Shown: one piece after another, positions 56,661 to 64,000 of the stretch
How the letters are laid out: the number at the start of each line of letters is the position of its first letter
Position numbering within the stretch: position 1 is the stretch's first letter
Assembly (NCBI RefSeq): GCF_023184515.1
Contig: NZ_JAAHBP010000001.1
Location: 868,001 to 932,000, forward strand
Source: Streptomyces sp. D2-8
GTDB lineage: Bacteria; Actinomycetota; Actinomycetes; Streptomycetales; Streptomycetaceae
Direction of reading: 5' to 3'
DNA length: 64,000 nucleotides
Notes under the pieces: generated by a model
Databases searched by the model: none
The model's input: the letters and a program-made list of their open reading frames with translations, nothing else
What the model was told of the DNA's origin: nothing
Made by a program: the position numbers and the translations under genes

Positions 56661-57231
56661 GCGCGATCCCGGTGACCGCGGTGCCCGCGACCCGGTCGGC
56701 GAGGGACCGGCGGCCGGGGGAGAGGACCGGCAGCGCGTTCAGCAGGAACAGCACCACCGCGACCGCCCACACCAGTACCGACAGCACGATCCGACCCTCG
56801 ACCAGCAGCACGCAGGCCACGGCGTACACGGCGACGTCCGCCGCGGTGGTGACCGCGGCCCGCCGCGCCGCCCTGACCCCGCGCGGGTGGTTCGGGGTGA
56901 CCTTCAGCCCGGCCAGGGCCTTGCCGACCGTGCGCCCGGCCACGGCCAGGCACACCCACTGGTAGAGGAACACCGTCAGCACCAGCAGCCCGAAGGCCTG
57001 CTCGACGTACAACACCGACTTGCTCCACAGCGAGACCCCCAGGTCCTGGGAGGCGTCGAGCACGTCACCGCGCGAGGTCAGCAGGTCGAAACCGCCGCGG
57101 GTGGCCAGCTCGGGCACGTCGGTGACGAGCGCGGAGACCCGGTGGAAGGTGAGCGCGGCGAGCGCCGAGGCCAGCGCCACCACCAGCGCGAAATCGACGA
57201 ACCAGGCCATGGCGCGGCGCAGCTTCGGCAT
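56620..57231 (-). CDS. RDD-family membrane protein
   Basis: 203 residues from ATG 57231, with GGGGG six bases upstream (ATG 57237 is possible). RDD elements: KLRRAMAWFVDFALVVALASALAALTF, a middle helix FGLLVLTVFLYQWVCLAVAG, GRTVGKALAGLKVTP, then VLLVEGRIVLSVLVWAVAVVLFL. Role unknown. The last 41 bp overlap the convergent GH114 gene, so one of the two C-termini may be non-essential. Confidence 0.82.
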   Translation of the reverse strand: MPKLRRAMAWFVDFALVVALASALAALTFHRVSALVTDVPELATRGGFDLLTSRGDVLDASQDLGVSLWSKSVLYVEQAFGLLVLTVFLYQWVCLAVAGRTVGKALAGLKVTPNHPRGVRAARRAAVTTAADVAVYAVACVLLVEGRIVLSVLVWAVAVVLFLLNALPVLSPGRRSLADRVAGTAVTGIALSRPVATPPVRTS

Positions 57232-57313
57232 GAACATCCCCCGATCACTTGTGTGTCGGGGTAGGAAGCTAGCGGCTGAGCGGCCCGGGAAGGAGAGGGA
57301 CGAGGAGATCGTT

Positions 57314-58096
57314 TCAGCCCAGTGACAGAACGACCAGGGCCGTGGTCGCCGCGGTCTCCGCCAGACCGCCGAAGACATCCCCCGTGACCCCGCCGAAGCG
57401 GCGCGTGCAGTGGCGCAGCAGCGCCTCGGCGGCGGCCAGGGCGAGAACGACCGCGAGCACGTTGCGGACCATGCCGTACGGCCCGTGGGCGGCACCGGCC
57501 GCCGCCGCGAGCCCGGCGACGGCGACGGCGGCGAACACCGCCCCCCGCGGCGGCACCACGCCCGCGACCGCCGCCCCCAGCCCCTCCGGCCGCGCCGCCG
57601 GCACCCCGGCCCGGGCCGCCAGGGTCAGGGCCAGCCGGGCGAGGGTCGCGGAGACGACGGCGGCGCACGCGCCCCGGGCCCAGGAGGCGTCGTACGCCTG
57701 GGCGAGCGCGGCGACCTGCGCGAGCAGGGCGAGAACGAGGGTGATGACCCCGAACGGCCCGATGTCCGACTGCTTCATGATCCGCAGCGCGTCCTCGGCG
57801 GGCTTCCCGCTGCCCAGCCCGTCGGCGGTGTCCGCGAGCCCGTCGAGATGCAGCCCCCGGGTGAGGACGGCCGGCACGGCGACGGTCGCCACGGCGGCGA
57901 GCGGGGCGCCGGCGCCCAGGAACAGCAGCACCAGCCCGAGCCCGGCGGCAGCGGCACCGACCGCGAGTCCGGCCAGCGGAGCGCACAGCATGCCGCCGCG
58001 TGCGGCCTCCCGGTCCCACCGGGTCACCCGGACGGGGATCACCGTGAGGGTGCCGAAGGCGAAGCGGAGGCCGTCGAGGGGTGAGGTTCTGGGCAC
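57314..58096 (-). CDS. cobS: Adenosylcobinamide-GDP ribazoletransferase (cobalamin synthase)
   Basis: 260 residues, hydrophobic throughout with about seven membrane segments. The CobS signature TRGLHLDGLADTADGLGSGKPAEDALRIMKQSDIGPFG is intact. It joins adenosylcobinamide-GDP with alpha-ribazole at the membrane as the last step of cobalamin assembly. GTG 58096. The other assembly genes cobT and cobU lie within 5 kb but not in one operon. Confidence 0.95.
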   Translation of the reverse strand: MPRTSPLDGLRFAFGTLTVIPVRVTRWDREAARGGMLCAPLAGLAVGAAAAGLGLVLLFLGAGAPLAAVATVAVPAVLTRGLHLDGLADTADGLGSGKPAEDALRIMKQSDIGPFGVITLVLALLAQVAALAQAYDASWARGACAAVVSATLARLALTLAARAGVPAARPEGLGAAVAGVVPPRGAVFAAVAVAGLAAAAGAAHGPYGMVRNVLAVVLALAAAEALLRHCTRRFGGVTGDVFGGLAETAATTALVVLSLG

Positions 58097-58156
58097 CGGC
58101 GCAGGCTACCGGCCGGTCGGGAGAGCGGGAACGGCAGCCGAGGATAAAGTGCGCAT

Positions 58157-58921
58157 ATGGGATGGTTCGAGCGGAACATCATGGAACCCGGCAAGCTGCC
58201 GTTGCTTCTCGCTCTCGTCTCCTTCGTCCTGACCTTCGTGATCACCCGGGGCATCACCCGTCTCATCCGGGCGGGCAAGGGCCCCTTCCGCAACATCAGC
58301 GCCGGCGATGGTGTCCACGTCCACCACGTGGTGCCCGGCGTCATCCTGACGATCATCGGCGGCTTCGGCGCGGTCGCCGGCGGCCAGTACGGCTTCGGCT
58401 CGGCGCTGGCCGCGGTGATCTTCGGCATCGGCGCGGGCCTCGTCCTCGACGAGTTCGCCCTGGTGCTGCACCTCGCCGACGTCTACTGGACCCCGGACGG
58501 CCGCAAGAGCGTCGAGATGGTCGTCCTCACCGCCTCCCTCGTCGGCCTGCTCCTGCTCGGCTTCTCGCCGCTGGGCGTCAACGACCTCTCCGAGGACCAG
58601 CAGCAGAACCGCGCCGTCGTCCTCGGGAACGTCCTCGTGAACTTCGCGTTCGCCCTCGTCGCCCTGTTCAAGGGCAAGGTCCGCATCGCCGTGCTGGGCG
58701 TGATCATCCCCCTCATCGCCCTGATCGGCGCCGTACGGCTGGCCCGCCCCACCTCCCCGTGGGCCAAGCGGTTCTACCGGAACCGCCCCCGCGCCCGTGC
58801 GAAATCCGGCCTGCGGGCCTACCACCACGACCGCCGCTGGGTGGGCCCCCGGCGCAGGTTTCAGGACTGGATCGGCGGCACGCCCGACCCCGAGCCGGCC
58901 CGCTCCCTCGAACACCGCTGA
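58157..58921 (+). CDS. Integral membrane protein with HVHH motif, unknown function
   Basis: 254 residues. About six membrane helices (LPLLLALVSFVLTFVITRG, VVPGVILTIIGGFGAVAGG, VIFGIGAGLVLDEFALVLHLADVYW, MVVLTASLVGLLLLGFSPL and others) and a basic C-terminal tail. The HVHH at about 54-57 and DEFALVLHLADVYW form a conserved-looking His/Asp/Glu set near membrane boundaries that could bind a metal. I do not recognise a named family. The last 61 bp overlap the convergent rhomboid-like gene. Confidence 0.8.
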   Translation: MGWFERNIMEPGKLPLLLALVSFVLTFVITRGITRLIRAGKGPFRNISAGDGVHVHHVVPGVILTIIGGFGAVAGGQYGFGSALAAVIFGIGAGLVLDEFALVLHLADVYWTPDGRKSVEMVVLTASLVGLLLLGFSPLGVNDLSEDQQQNRAVVLGNVLVNFAFALVALFKGKVRIAVLGVIIPLIALIGAVRLARPTSPWAKRFYRNRPRARAKSGLRAYHHDRRWVGPRRRFQDWIGGTPDPEPARSLEHR

Positions 58922-59559
58922 CGCAGCTCGCCGACCGCGCACAGCACCAGCACCGCGACGATCGCCGCGAGGTGCTCCTTGCCCGCGAGGTTCTCCTTGA
59001 CCACGACCTCGACCACCATCGCCACGATCACCACCGTGGCCGTCAGGTACGCGCGGTAGCGCAGGCCCAGGAAGACGGCCAGGCCCACCACCGCCGCCGA
59101 CGGCCCGGTGTCCACGACCCACCGGTCCGAGGCGGGCAGACCCGGCCACGAGTCCGGGCCCAGCCAGATGCCCAGGCGCGCGTACAGCGTGCCCACGAGC
59201 GTCGCGAGGTAGGCGAGGACCAGCGTCCGCCACCGGCCCAGGCACAGCTCGGCGATGCCGAACACCAGCAGGATCTGCGCCAGCGCGCCCCACGCCGGCA
59301 GATCCAGCGCGGGCACGAACAGCGACAGCGGCGTCCGCAGCAGCGCCTGCCACAACGGGTCCTCGGCCCGCACGCCGCCGGCGTTCTGCACGAACCGGTA
59401 GCCCCACGCCTGGTGGTGCACGAAGTGCAGCACAGCCGTGAGGCACACGGCCGCGACCGTCATCGGCGCGGCCCGCCACCGCCGCTCGGCCAGCGGCCCG
59501 CGCATCGCGGCGTACAGCGGACCCCATTCGGCGCGGGCCCAGCGGGTGAGCGTGGTCAT
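58861..59559 (-). CDS. Rhomboid-like membrane protein
   Basis: 232 residues, about six membrane helices. VDTGPSAAVVGLAVFLGLRYR resembles the GxSx motif of rhomboid proteases, and HFVHHQ in the first helix and NLAGKEHLAAI in the last supply histidines. The serine sits in GPS rather than GxSG, so protease activity is uncertain. Convergent with, and overlapping, the HVHH membrane-protein gene. Confidence 0.7.
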   Translation of the reverse strand: MTTLTRWARAEWGPLYAAMRGPLAERRWRAAPMTVAAVCLTAVLHFVHHQAWGYRFVQNAGGVRAEDPLWQALLRTPLSLFVPALDLPAWGALAQILLVFGIAELCLGRWRTLVLAYLATLVGTLYARLGIWLGPDSWPGLPASDRWVVDTGPSAAVVGLAVFLGLRYRAYLTATVVIVAMVVEVVVKENLAGKEHLAAIVAVLVLCAVGELRQRCSRERAGSGSGVPPIQS

Positions 59560-59693
59560 CCGGCGGTCGTCCTCGTCCGTGCGCGGTTACGTCTGAGGGT
59601 GTCTGCGACTCGGTCGAACCGACACCACGTTCCAAGACCGACCGGAACGGGACGAAGTTGAGCCAGGCGTGAGTGACCTGGATCTCAGGGCCG

Positions 59694-60794
59694 CTACTGC
59701 TCGTCGGGCGTCTCCGAGACCTCCGCCCCGGCCGGCTCCTCGGACTCCTTCGGCTTCTCGGGCAGCTCCGCCGCCAGTGCGGCCGCGGCCTGCACGAGCG
59801 GCAGCGCCAGCAGGCCGCCCGCACCCTCCCCGACGGTCACCCCGTGGGTCAGCAGCGGCTCCAGGGCCATCCGGTCCAGCGCCTTCGCCTGCCCGGGCTC
59901 CCCGCTGTCGTGCGCGGCCAGCCACCAGTCGGGCGCCCGGAACGCGATCCGCTGCCCGACCAGCGCGCACGCGGCCGTCACGACCCCGTCGAGCACCACC
60001 GGCAGCTTGCGCACCGCGCTCTGCAGCAGGAAGCCCGTCATCGCGGCGAGGTCGGCCCCGCCCACCGTCGCCAGCAACTGCAACTGGTCCCCGAGCACCG
60101 GCCGCGCCCGGCGCAGCGCGTCCCGGATCGCCGCGCACTTGCGCATCCACGCCAGGTCGTCGATCGCCAGCCCGCCGCGCCCGGTGACGACCGACGCGTC
60201 GACCCCGCACAGCGCCGCGACCAGCACACCCGCCACCGTCGTCCCGCCGACGCTCACATCGCCGAGCACCACCAGGTCCGTACCGGAGTCGGCCTCCTCG
60301 TCGGCCACCGCGACCCCGGCCCGGAACGCCGCCTCGGCCTCCTCCAGCGTCAGCGCGTCCTCGATGTCGATCCGCCCGCTGCCGCGCCGCACCCGGTGCC
60401 GTACGACGTCCTCGGGCAGGGTCTCGGGGTCGCAGTCCAGGGCCATGTCGACGATCCGCACCGGCACGCCCAGCCGCCGTGCCAGCACCGAGACGGGCCG
60501 GCCGCCCTGAAGCACCTCGCGCGCCAACTCCGCGGCGCTGCCCGCCGACCGGGCCGAGACGCCCAGCTCGGCGATGCCGTGGTCACCGGCGAAGAGCACC
60601 ACCCGCGGCCGTTCGACCGGCCGCACCGGCACGGCGGACTGCGCCGCCGCCAGCCACTCACCGATTTCGTCGAGGCGGCCCAGCGACCCGGGCGGCACGA
60701 TCTGTCGCTCCCGGCGCGCCTCGGCGTCGCGGCGGATCCCGCCGTCCGGACGCTCGATCAGATCGGTGAAGTCGTCGAGATTAAGCGAGCTCAT
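59694..60794 (-). CDS. cobT: Nicotinate-nucleotide-DMB phosphoribosyltransferase
   Basis: 366 residues. Typical CobT features: PPGSLGRLDEIGEWLAAAQ, VVLFAGDHGIAELGVSA, DLVVLGDVSVGGTTVAGVL and the catalytic-glutamate region GVTVGEGAGGLLALPL. It makes alpha-ribazole phosphate, the lower-ligand half of cobalamin. ATG 60794 (MSSLNLDDF). The last 20 residues are a Glu/Pro-rich tail outside the fold. Confidence 0.95.
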   Translation of the reverse strand: MSSLNLDDFTDLIERPDGGIRRDAEARRERQIVPPGSLGRLDEIGEWLAAAQSAVPVRPVERPRVVLFAGDHGIAELGVSARSAGSAAELAREVLQGGRPVSVLARRLGVPVRIVDMALDCDPETLPEDVVRHRVRRGSGRIDIEDALTLEEAEAAFRAGVAVADEEADSGTDLVVLGDVSVGGTTVAGVLVAALCGVDASVVTGRGGLAIDDLAWMRKCAAIRDALRRARPVLGDQLQLLATVGGADLAAMTGFLLQSAVRKLPVVLDGVVTAACALVGQRIAFRAPDWWLAAHDSGEPGQAKALDRMALEPLLTHGVTVGEGAGGLLALPLVQAAAALAAELPEKPKESEEPAGAEVSETPDEQ

Positions 60795-60977
60795 TCGCCG
60801 AACAGTACCGGCCCCGCTCGAACAGCACGGCGCCACATCACCACTCCGTCACGGCGACGTCGTTGCACCCAAGATCCGCATCCCATACGTTCCGTTTTGC
60901 AGCGGATTGTCGTACGCGTTCGTGCGATGTCCCCGCCGTACGTCCTTGCCGTACGCCGTCGCGCCCGGGAGCCGCCC

Positions 60978-62027
60978 ATGCCCGCACACCCCGCCTCCTC
61001 AGCACCCCCCGCCCCCCAGGCGACGACCGCCCGGGTCCATGAACCGCGCCGGGAGGACTGCCCCTGGTGCGGCTCCGCCCGGCTGCGGAACCGGCTGCGC
61101 ACCGGTGACCTGCGGCAGTACAAGCCGGGCAGCTTCACCGTCGACGCGTGCCGGGACTGCGGCCACACCTTCCAGAACCCCCGCCTCACGCCGGAGGGAC
61201 TCGCCCTCTATCACCGGACCGCGCGCGGGGCGCCCAGGGACCCGGCGAGCGACGGCCTCCTCGCCCTGCGCGGCAGCCCGCGCCGCCACCGCTCGGCGGC
61301 CCGCGCGATGCTGCGCTGCGGCGAGCCGGAGAGCTGGCTCGACGTCGGGACGGGCCACGCCCGATTCCCGGCCACGGCCCGGCAGTTCTTCCCCTACACC
61401 GCCTTCGACGGCCTGGACCCCACCCCGCGCGTGGTCCGCGCCCGCACCGCCGACCGCGTCGAGGAGGCCCACGTCGGCCGTCTGACGGACCCCCGGATCG
61501 CCGGCCCGCTGCGCGCCCGCTACGACGTGGTCAGCATGCTCCACCACCTGGAGGGCACGCCGGACCCCCGGGCGGAACTCCGGGCCGCCCTCGCCGTCCT
61601 GCGCCCCGGCGGCCATCTGCTCATCGAGACCCTGAGCCCCCGCAGCGTCTTCGCGGCCCTGCTCGGCCGCTGGTGGCTCCCCTACGACCAGCCGCGCCAC
61701 CTCCACCTCCTCCCGCCGCAGAACGTCCGCGCGGAACTGGAGTCGGCGAACTGCACGATCCTGACGCTCGACCACCGCCCGGTCCACGTCCCCCACGACC
61801 TCGCGGGTGCCACGTCCCTGGCCCTCTCCCACGCCCTGCCGGCCCCGGACACCCCCTGGCGGGCGATCCCCCCGCCCCCCGTCCACCGGCACACCCGCAC
61901 GGCCCTGCTCCGCGCGGGCGTCCCTCTGGTGGCCCTGGCGGCGCTGGCGGACCACCTCATCGCCCCGGTGACCCGCCGCACGCGCTTCGCGAACACCTAC
62001 CGGGTGATCGCCCGCAAAGCTCCGTAG
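60978..62027 (+). CDS. Class I SAM-dependent methyltransferase with zinc-ribbon N-terminus
   Basis: 349 residues. Two CxxC pairs (CPWCGSARLRNRL and ACRDCGHTFQNPR) make an N-terminal zinc-ribbon-like region, as in sugar or lipid O/C-methyltransferases of the Methyltransf_23 type. The SAM site is SWLDVGTGHARFPATA, with DVVSMLHHLEGTPDPRAELRAALAVLRPGGHLLIE after it. Substrate unknown. ATG 60978 has GGGAG at 7-base spacing and is preferred over ATG 60927. Divergent from cobT. Confidence 0.88.
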   Translation: MPAHPASSAPPAPQATTARVHEPRREDCPWCGSARLRNRLRTGDLRQYKPGSFTVDACRDCGHTFQNPRLTPEGLALYHRTARGAPRDPASDGLLALRGSPRRHRSAARAMLRCGEPESWLDVGTGHARFPATARQFFPYTAFDGLDPTPRVVRARTADRVEEAHVGRLTDPRIAGPLRARYDVVSMLHHLEGTPDPRAELRAALAVLRPGGHLLIETLSPRSVFAALLGRWWLPYDQPRHLHLLPPQNVRAELESANCTILTLDHRPVHVPHDLAGATSLALSHALPAPDTPWRAIPPPPVHRHTRTALLRAGVPLVALAALADHLIAPVTRRTRFANTYRVIARKAP

Positions 62028-62060
62028 CCCGGGGCGGGCGCTGGTGCCGCCGGGCCCCGA

Positions 62061-63260
62061 TCAGCCCCGCAGCACCACCGCCTGCCCCGCCACCACCAGC
62101 AGCACGTGCTCGCACTCGCCCGCGAACCCCGCGTTCAGCCGCCCGAGTTCGTCCCGGTAGCGCCGCCCCGACGCCGTCGACGGCACGATCCCCGACCCCA
62201 CCTCGTTCGACACGGCGACCACGGTCCGCCGGGTGACCCGCACCGCCTCCGTGAGCTCCCGCACCCGCTCCCGCAGAGCCTTCTCCCCGCGCTCCGCCCA
62301 CACCGCGTCGTCCCACGCCCCGACCGAGTCCATCGCGTCCGTCAGCCACAACGACAGGCAGTCGACCAGCAGCGGCGGTCCCTCCTGCTTCAGCAGCGGC
62401 ACCAGATCGCAGGTCTCGACCGTCTGCCACGACCCCGGCCGCCGCTCCCGGTGCGCCGCCACCCGCGAGGACCACTCCGTGTCCCCGTTGCGCGACCCGC
62501 CCGTCGCCACGTACAGCACGTCCGGAAAGGCCTCCAGCCTCCGTTCGGCCTCCACCGACTTGCCCGACCGCGCCCCGCCCAGCACCAGGGTCCGCCGCGG
62601 CACGTCCGGCACGTCCTCGTACGCCCCCACCATCAGCGTCACTCCGTCCGGCACCGCCCGCGCCCCGGCCGCCGCGAGCCGCCGACCGAGCTCGGGGCCG
62701 GGCGGCACGTCGTGGTCCAGATGGACGGCGAGGACATCGGTCGTCGGCCCGACCGCCCCCACCGCCCGCAGCTTCGCCAGCGCGTCCGGCCGCCCCACGA
62801 CATCCGCGAGGACCATGTCGTACGACTCGGCCGGCTCCTCCAGGCCCGCGGGCGCCCCGCCCGGCGGCAGATACAGCAGCCGCTGCCCCTCCGGCCCGGT
62901 CACCGCGTACCCCGTGCCCGGCGTGTCCAGCGCCACCGCCCGCACCCGGTGCCCCGTCAGCAGCGTCAACTCCCGCCCGTCCGGCACCCGCCCGGGCTGC
63001 GGCAGCCCCGCGGGCACCTCGACCGGCGGCCCGTCGTGCGGATGAGACAGCAGGACCTGCCGTACGCCGGTCAGGGAACGGCCCGCCCGTGCCGCAGCGA
63101 ACGCCGCGCCCGGCGTCAGGTCGAGCAGCAGCGCCCCGTCCAGGAGCAGCGCGGTGGCCGCCCGCGCGTCCGGGCCGAGGGCGGCCGCACAGGCCGCGCA
63201 GGGACAGTCGGGGCGGGGGAGACCCGCGGGGGCGCCGGTGCCGAGCAGAGTGAGTTCCAC
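62061..63260 (-). CDS. cobU: MBL-like domain fused to CobU (adenosylcobinamide kinase/guanylyltransferase)
   Basis: 399 residues. The first 220 form a metallo-beta-lactamase-like domain of PqqB/PhnP type: LLGTGAPAGLPRPDCPCAACA carries the CxCxxC cluster, but the metal motif is SHPHDGP, lacking the final His of HxHxDH. The C-terminal 180 are CobU: P-loop LVLGGARSGKS, AAHRERRPGSWQTVE with the guanylylated His, and NEVGSGIVP. CobU phosphorylates adenosylcobinamide and attaches GMP, just before CobS. GTG 63260 is chosen. The first domain's role is unclear. Confidence 0.9.
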   Translation of the reverse strand: MELTLLGTGAPAGLPRPDCPCAACAAALGPDARAATALLLDGALLLDLTPGAAFAAARAGRSLTGVRQVLLSHPHDGPPVEVPAGLPQPGRVPDGRELTLLTGHRVRAVALDTPGTGYAVTGPEGQRLLYLPPGGAPAGLEEPAESYDMVLADVVGRPDALAKLRAVGAVGPTTDVLAVHLDHDVPPGPELGRRLAAAGARAVPDGVTLMVGAYEDVPDVPRRTLVLGGARSGKSVEAERRLEAFPDVLYVATGGSRNGDTEWSSRVAAHRERRPGSWQTVETCDLVPLLKQEGPPLLVDCLSLWLTDAMDSVGAWDDAVWAERGEKALRERVRELTEAVRVTRRTVVAVSNEVGSGIVPSTASGRRYRDELGRLNAGFAGECEHVLLVVAGQAVVLRG

Positions 63261-63482
63261 GCACCGATTTTCGCCTGCCCACCCGGCACCTGCGCGCCTG
63301 GCACCCCGTATGGAGCCCCCGCGCGCGGCCCCCGTCCGGGATTCGTGGGTGACAACCCGCGCGCAACCGGTCACCCGCAGTCCTATGACGGCACACCCGG
63401 CGGAGCGCATAGGCTCTGGGAAGGAGCCGGACCACGATCCGGCTTTTGCTGTGCAGTGTGCTCACACACATGGGAGGCGTAC

Positions 63483-63695
63483 ATGGCGGCATGGACGTGG
63501 CGGTTCGAGAAGACCGACGGGACGGAGGTCCAGCCCGCGGTGCCGCCGGAGGAGTTCCCCACTCAGGGGGACGCCGAGTCCTGGATCGGGGAGCACTGGA
63601 AGGCCCTGCAGGAGGGCGGTGCCGATCAGGTGCGGCTGTTCGAGGACGCCTCGGAGATCTACGGGCCGATGAGCCTGCACGCGGCCGAGGCGTGA
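63483..63695 (+). CDS. Small conserved hypothetical protein
   Basis: 70 residues, acidic, starting MAAWTWRFEKTDGTEV, with GGGAGG seven bases upstream. The pattern of a beta-strand start, PTQGDAESWIGEHW and a final VRLFEDASEIYGPMSL is found in many small Streptomyces proteins; no function is known. Cytoplasmic by composition. It faces the cut methyltransferase gene on the other strand. Confidence 0.85.
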   Translation: MAAWTWRFEKTDGTEVQPAVPPEEFPTQGDAESWIGEHWKALQEGGADQVRLFEDASEIYGPMSLHAAEA

Positions 63696-63746
63696 GCCCG
63701 GTGGGCGGGGGCCGACGGCTCTCGCCCACACCCCCTGTTCCGCTGG

Positions 63747-64000
63747 TCAGCCGCGCACGCCGCACAGGTGCAGCAGCGCGGCCACCCCGCGGTACGGATC
63801 GGTCCGCCCGGCCTTCTCCTCCACCGCGAGCAGCGTCTCCACGTCGGCCGGGGCCTCGGCGCCGTCCGCCGCCGTGTCGGTGAACACCCGCACCCCGTAC
63901 CAGGCGTGCAACGGCGCCCCGATCCCGGCGAGCGTCGACGTCAGGTCCTTCAGCCGGTCGGCCCGTACGTCGAGCCCCAGCCGGTTGCGGTAGGAGACGG
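63747..64000 (-). CDS. C-terminal fragment of a SAM-dependent methyltransferase (5' end outside window)
   Basis: 84 codons open to the window's right edge and ending in TGA at 63747. The visible part includes RNRLGLDVRADRLKDLTSTL, HAWYGVRVFTDT and a C-terminal TDPYRGVAALLHLCGVRG. This resembles the end of the class I methyltransferases that follow cob genes in Streptomyces; the SAM motif itself is outside the window. Codon bias is clearly coding. Confidence 0.65.
   Translation of the reverse strand, partial: VSYRNRLGLDVRADRLKDLTSTLAGIGAPLHAWYGVRVFTDTAADGAEAPADVETLLAVEEKAGRTDPYRGVAALLHLCGVRG

Noticed and set aside
57200-63480. Cobalamin riboswitch near cobS, cobT or cobU
   Set aside because: I looked for a long leader with a B12-box-like sequence before each gene; the leaders are too short or show none.
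63696-63746. Possible terminator between the 70-residue gene and the cut methyltransferase gene
   Set aside because: Only a 7-bp GTGGGCG/CGCCCAC stem with a long loop; too weak to call.

Overview
The window is about 64 kb of very GC-rich actinobacterial chromosome. Nearly all third codon positions are G or C, many genes start with GTG, and the gene set (two glutamine synthetases next to a GlnRII-type regulator, SpoIIE-type phosphatase, NsdA-like regulator) is that of Streptomyces. Gene order matches what I recall of the S. coelicolor SCO2170-SCO2226 core region. I see no rRNA, tRNA, CRISPR array, prophage or complete insertion sequence. The first and last genes are cut by the window edges.

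Layout. 1-9.8 kb: the end of a secreted amylase/pullulanase, a receiver-GAF-SpoIIE phosphatase carrying a TTA codon, a small isomerase, a TetR regulator, a membrane protein, a TPR protein and a lipoprotein. 9.8-14.6 kb: a DUF1996 secreted protein, a NarL-type two-component pair and an NAD-dependent epimerase. 14.7-28 kb: the nitrogen and lipoate block, with a GlnRII-like regulator, glnII, an RlpA-like secreted protein, an ArsC-like reductase, a hydrolase-kinase fusion, a pspAB/htpX pair, glnA, DUF4191, a small GlnR-linked gene and lipA/lipB. Typical GlnR half-sites lie upstream of glnII, glnA and the small gene. 29.6-40.6 kb: an NsdA-like regulator, an FAD oxidoreductase, a TIGR01777 epimerase, a GNAT acetyltransferase, a MarP-type protease, a PGRP amidase, DUF4240, a WYL regulator and an NSS transporter with its tiny partner subunit.

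40.7-49.6 kb: 2-oxoacid dehydrogenase genes (aceE, a GntR/FCD regulator, E2, E3) and pepA. lipA and lipB make the lipoyl groups that the E2 enzyme needs, so 27.6-47.8 kb is functionally linked. 50-56.7 kb: the most interesting stretch. A secreted Agd3-like deacetylase is followed by a tightly overlapping four-gene operon: a PelF-like GT4 glycosyltransferase, a polytopic membrane protein, a Sph3/GH135-like protein and a GH114 lipoprotein. Together they look like a Pel or galactosaminogalactan-type cationic exopolysaccharide system. 56.6-64 kb: scattered cobalamin genes (cobS, cobT, a fused MBL-like/cobU gene) among membrane proteins and methyltransferases.

Small mobile-like sequence. Four short elements with perfect or near-perfect terminal inverted repeats and TA-containing flanks lie at 22667-22863, 37562-37729, 37727-37833 and 51990-52100. 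Two are copies of one family, two others share a 37-bp core, and two abut exactly the stop codon of a neighbouring gene. A second, unrelated intergenic repeat (GGGGCGCGGGGAAC type) occurs four times.
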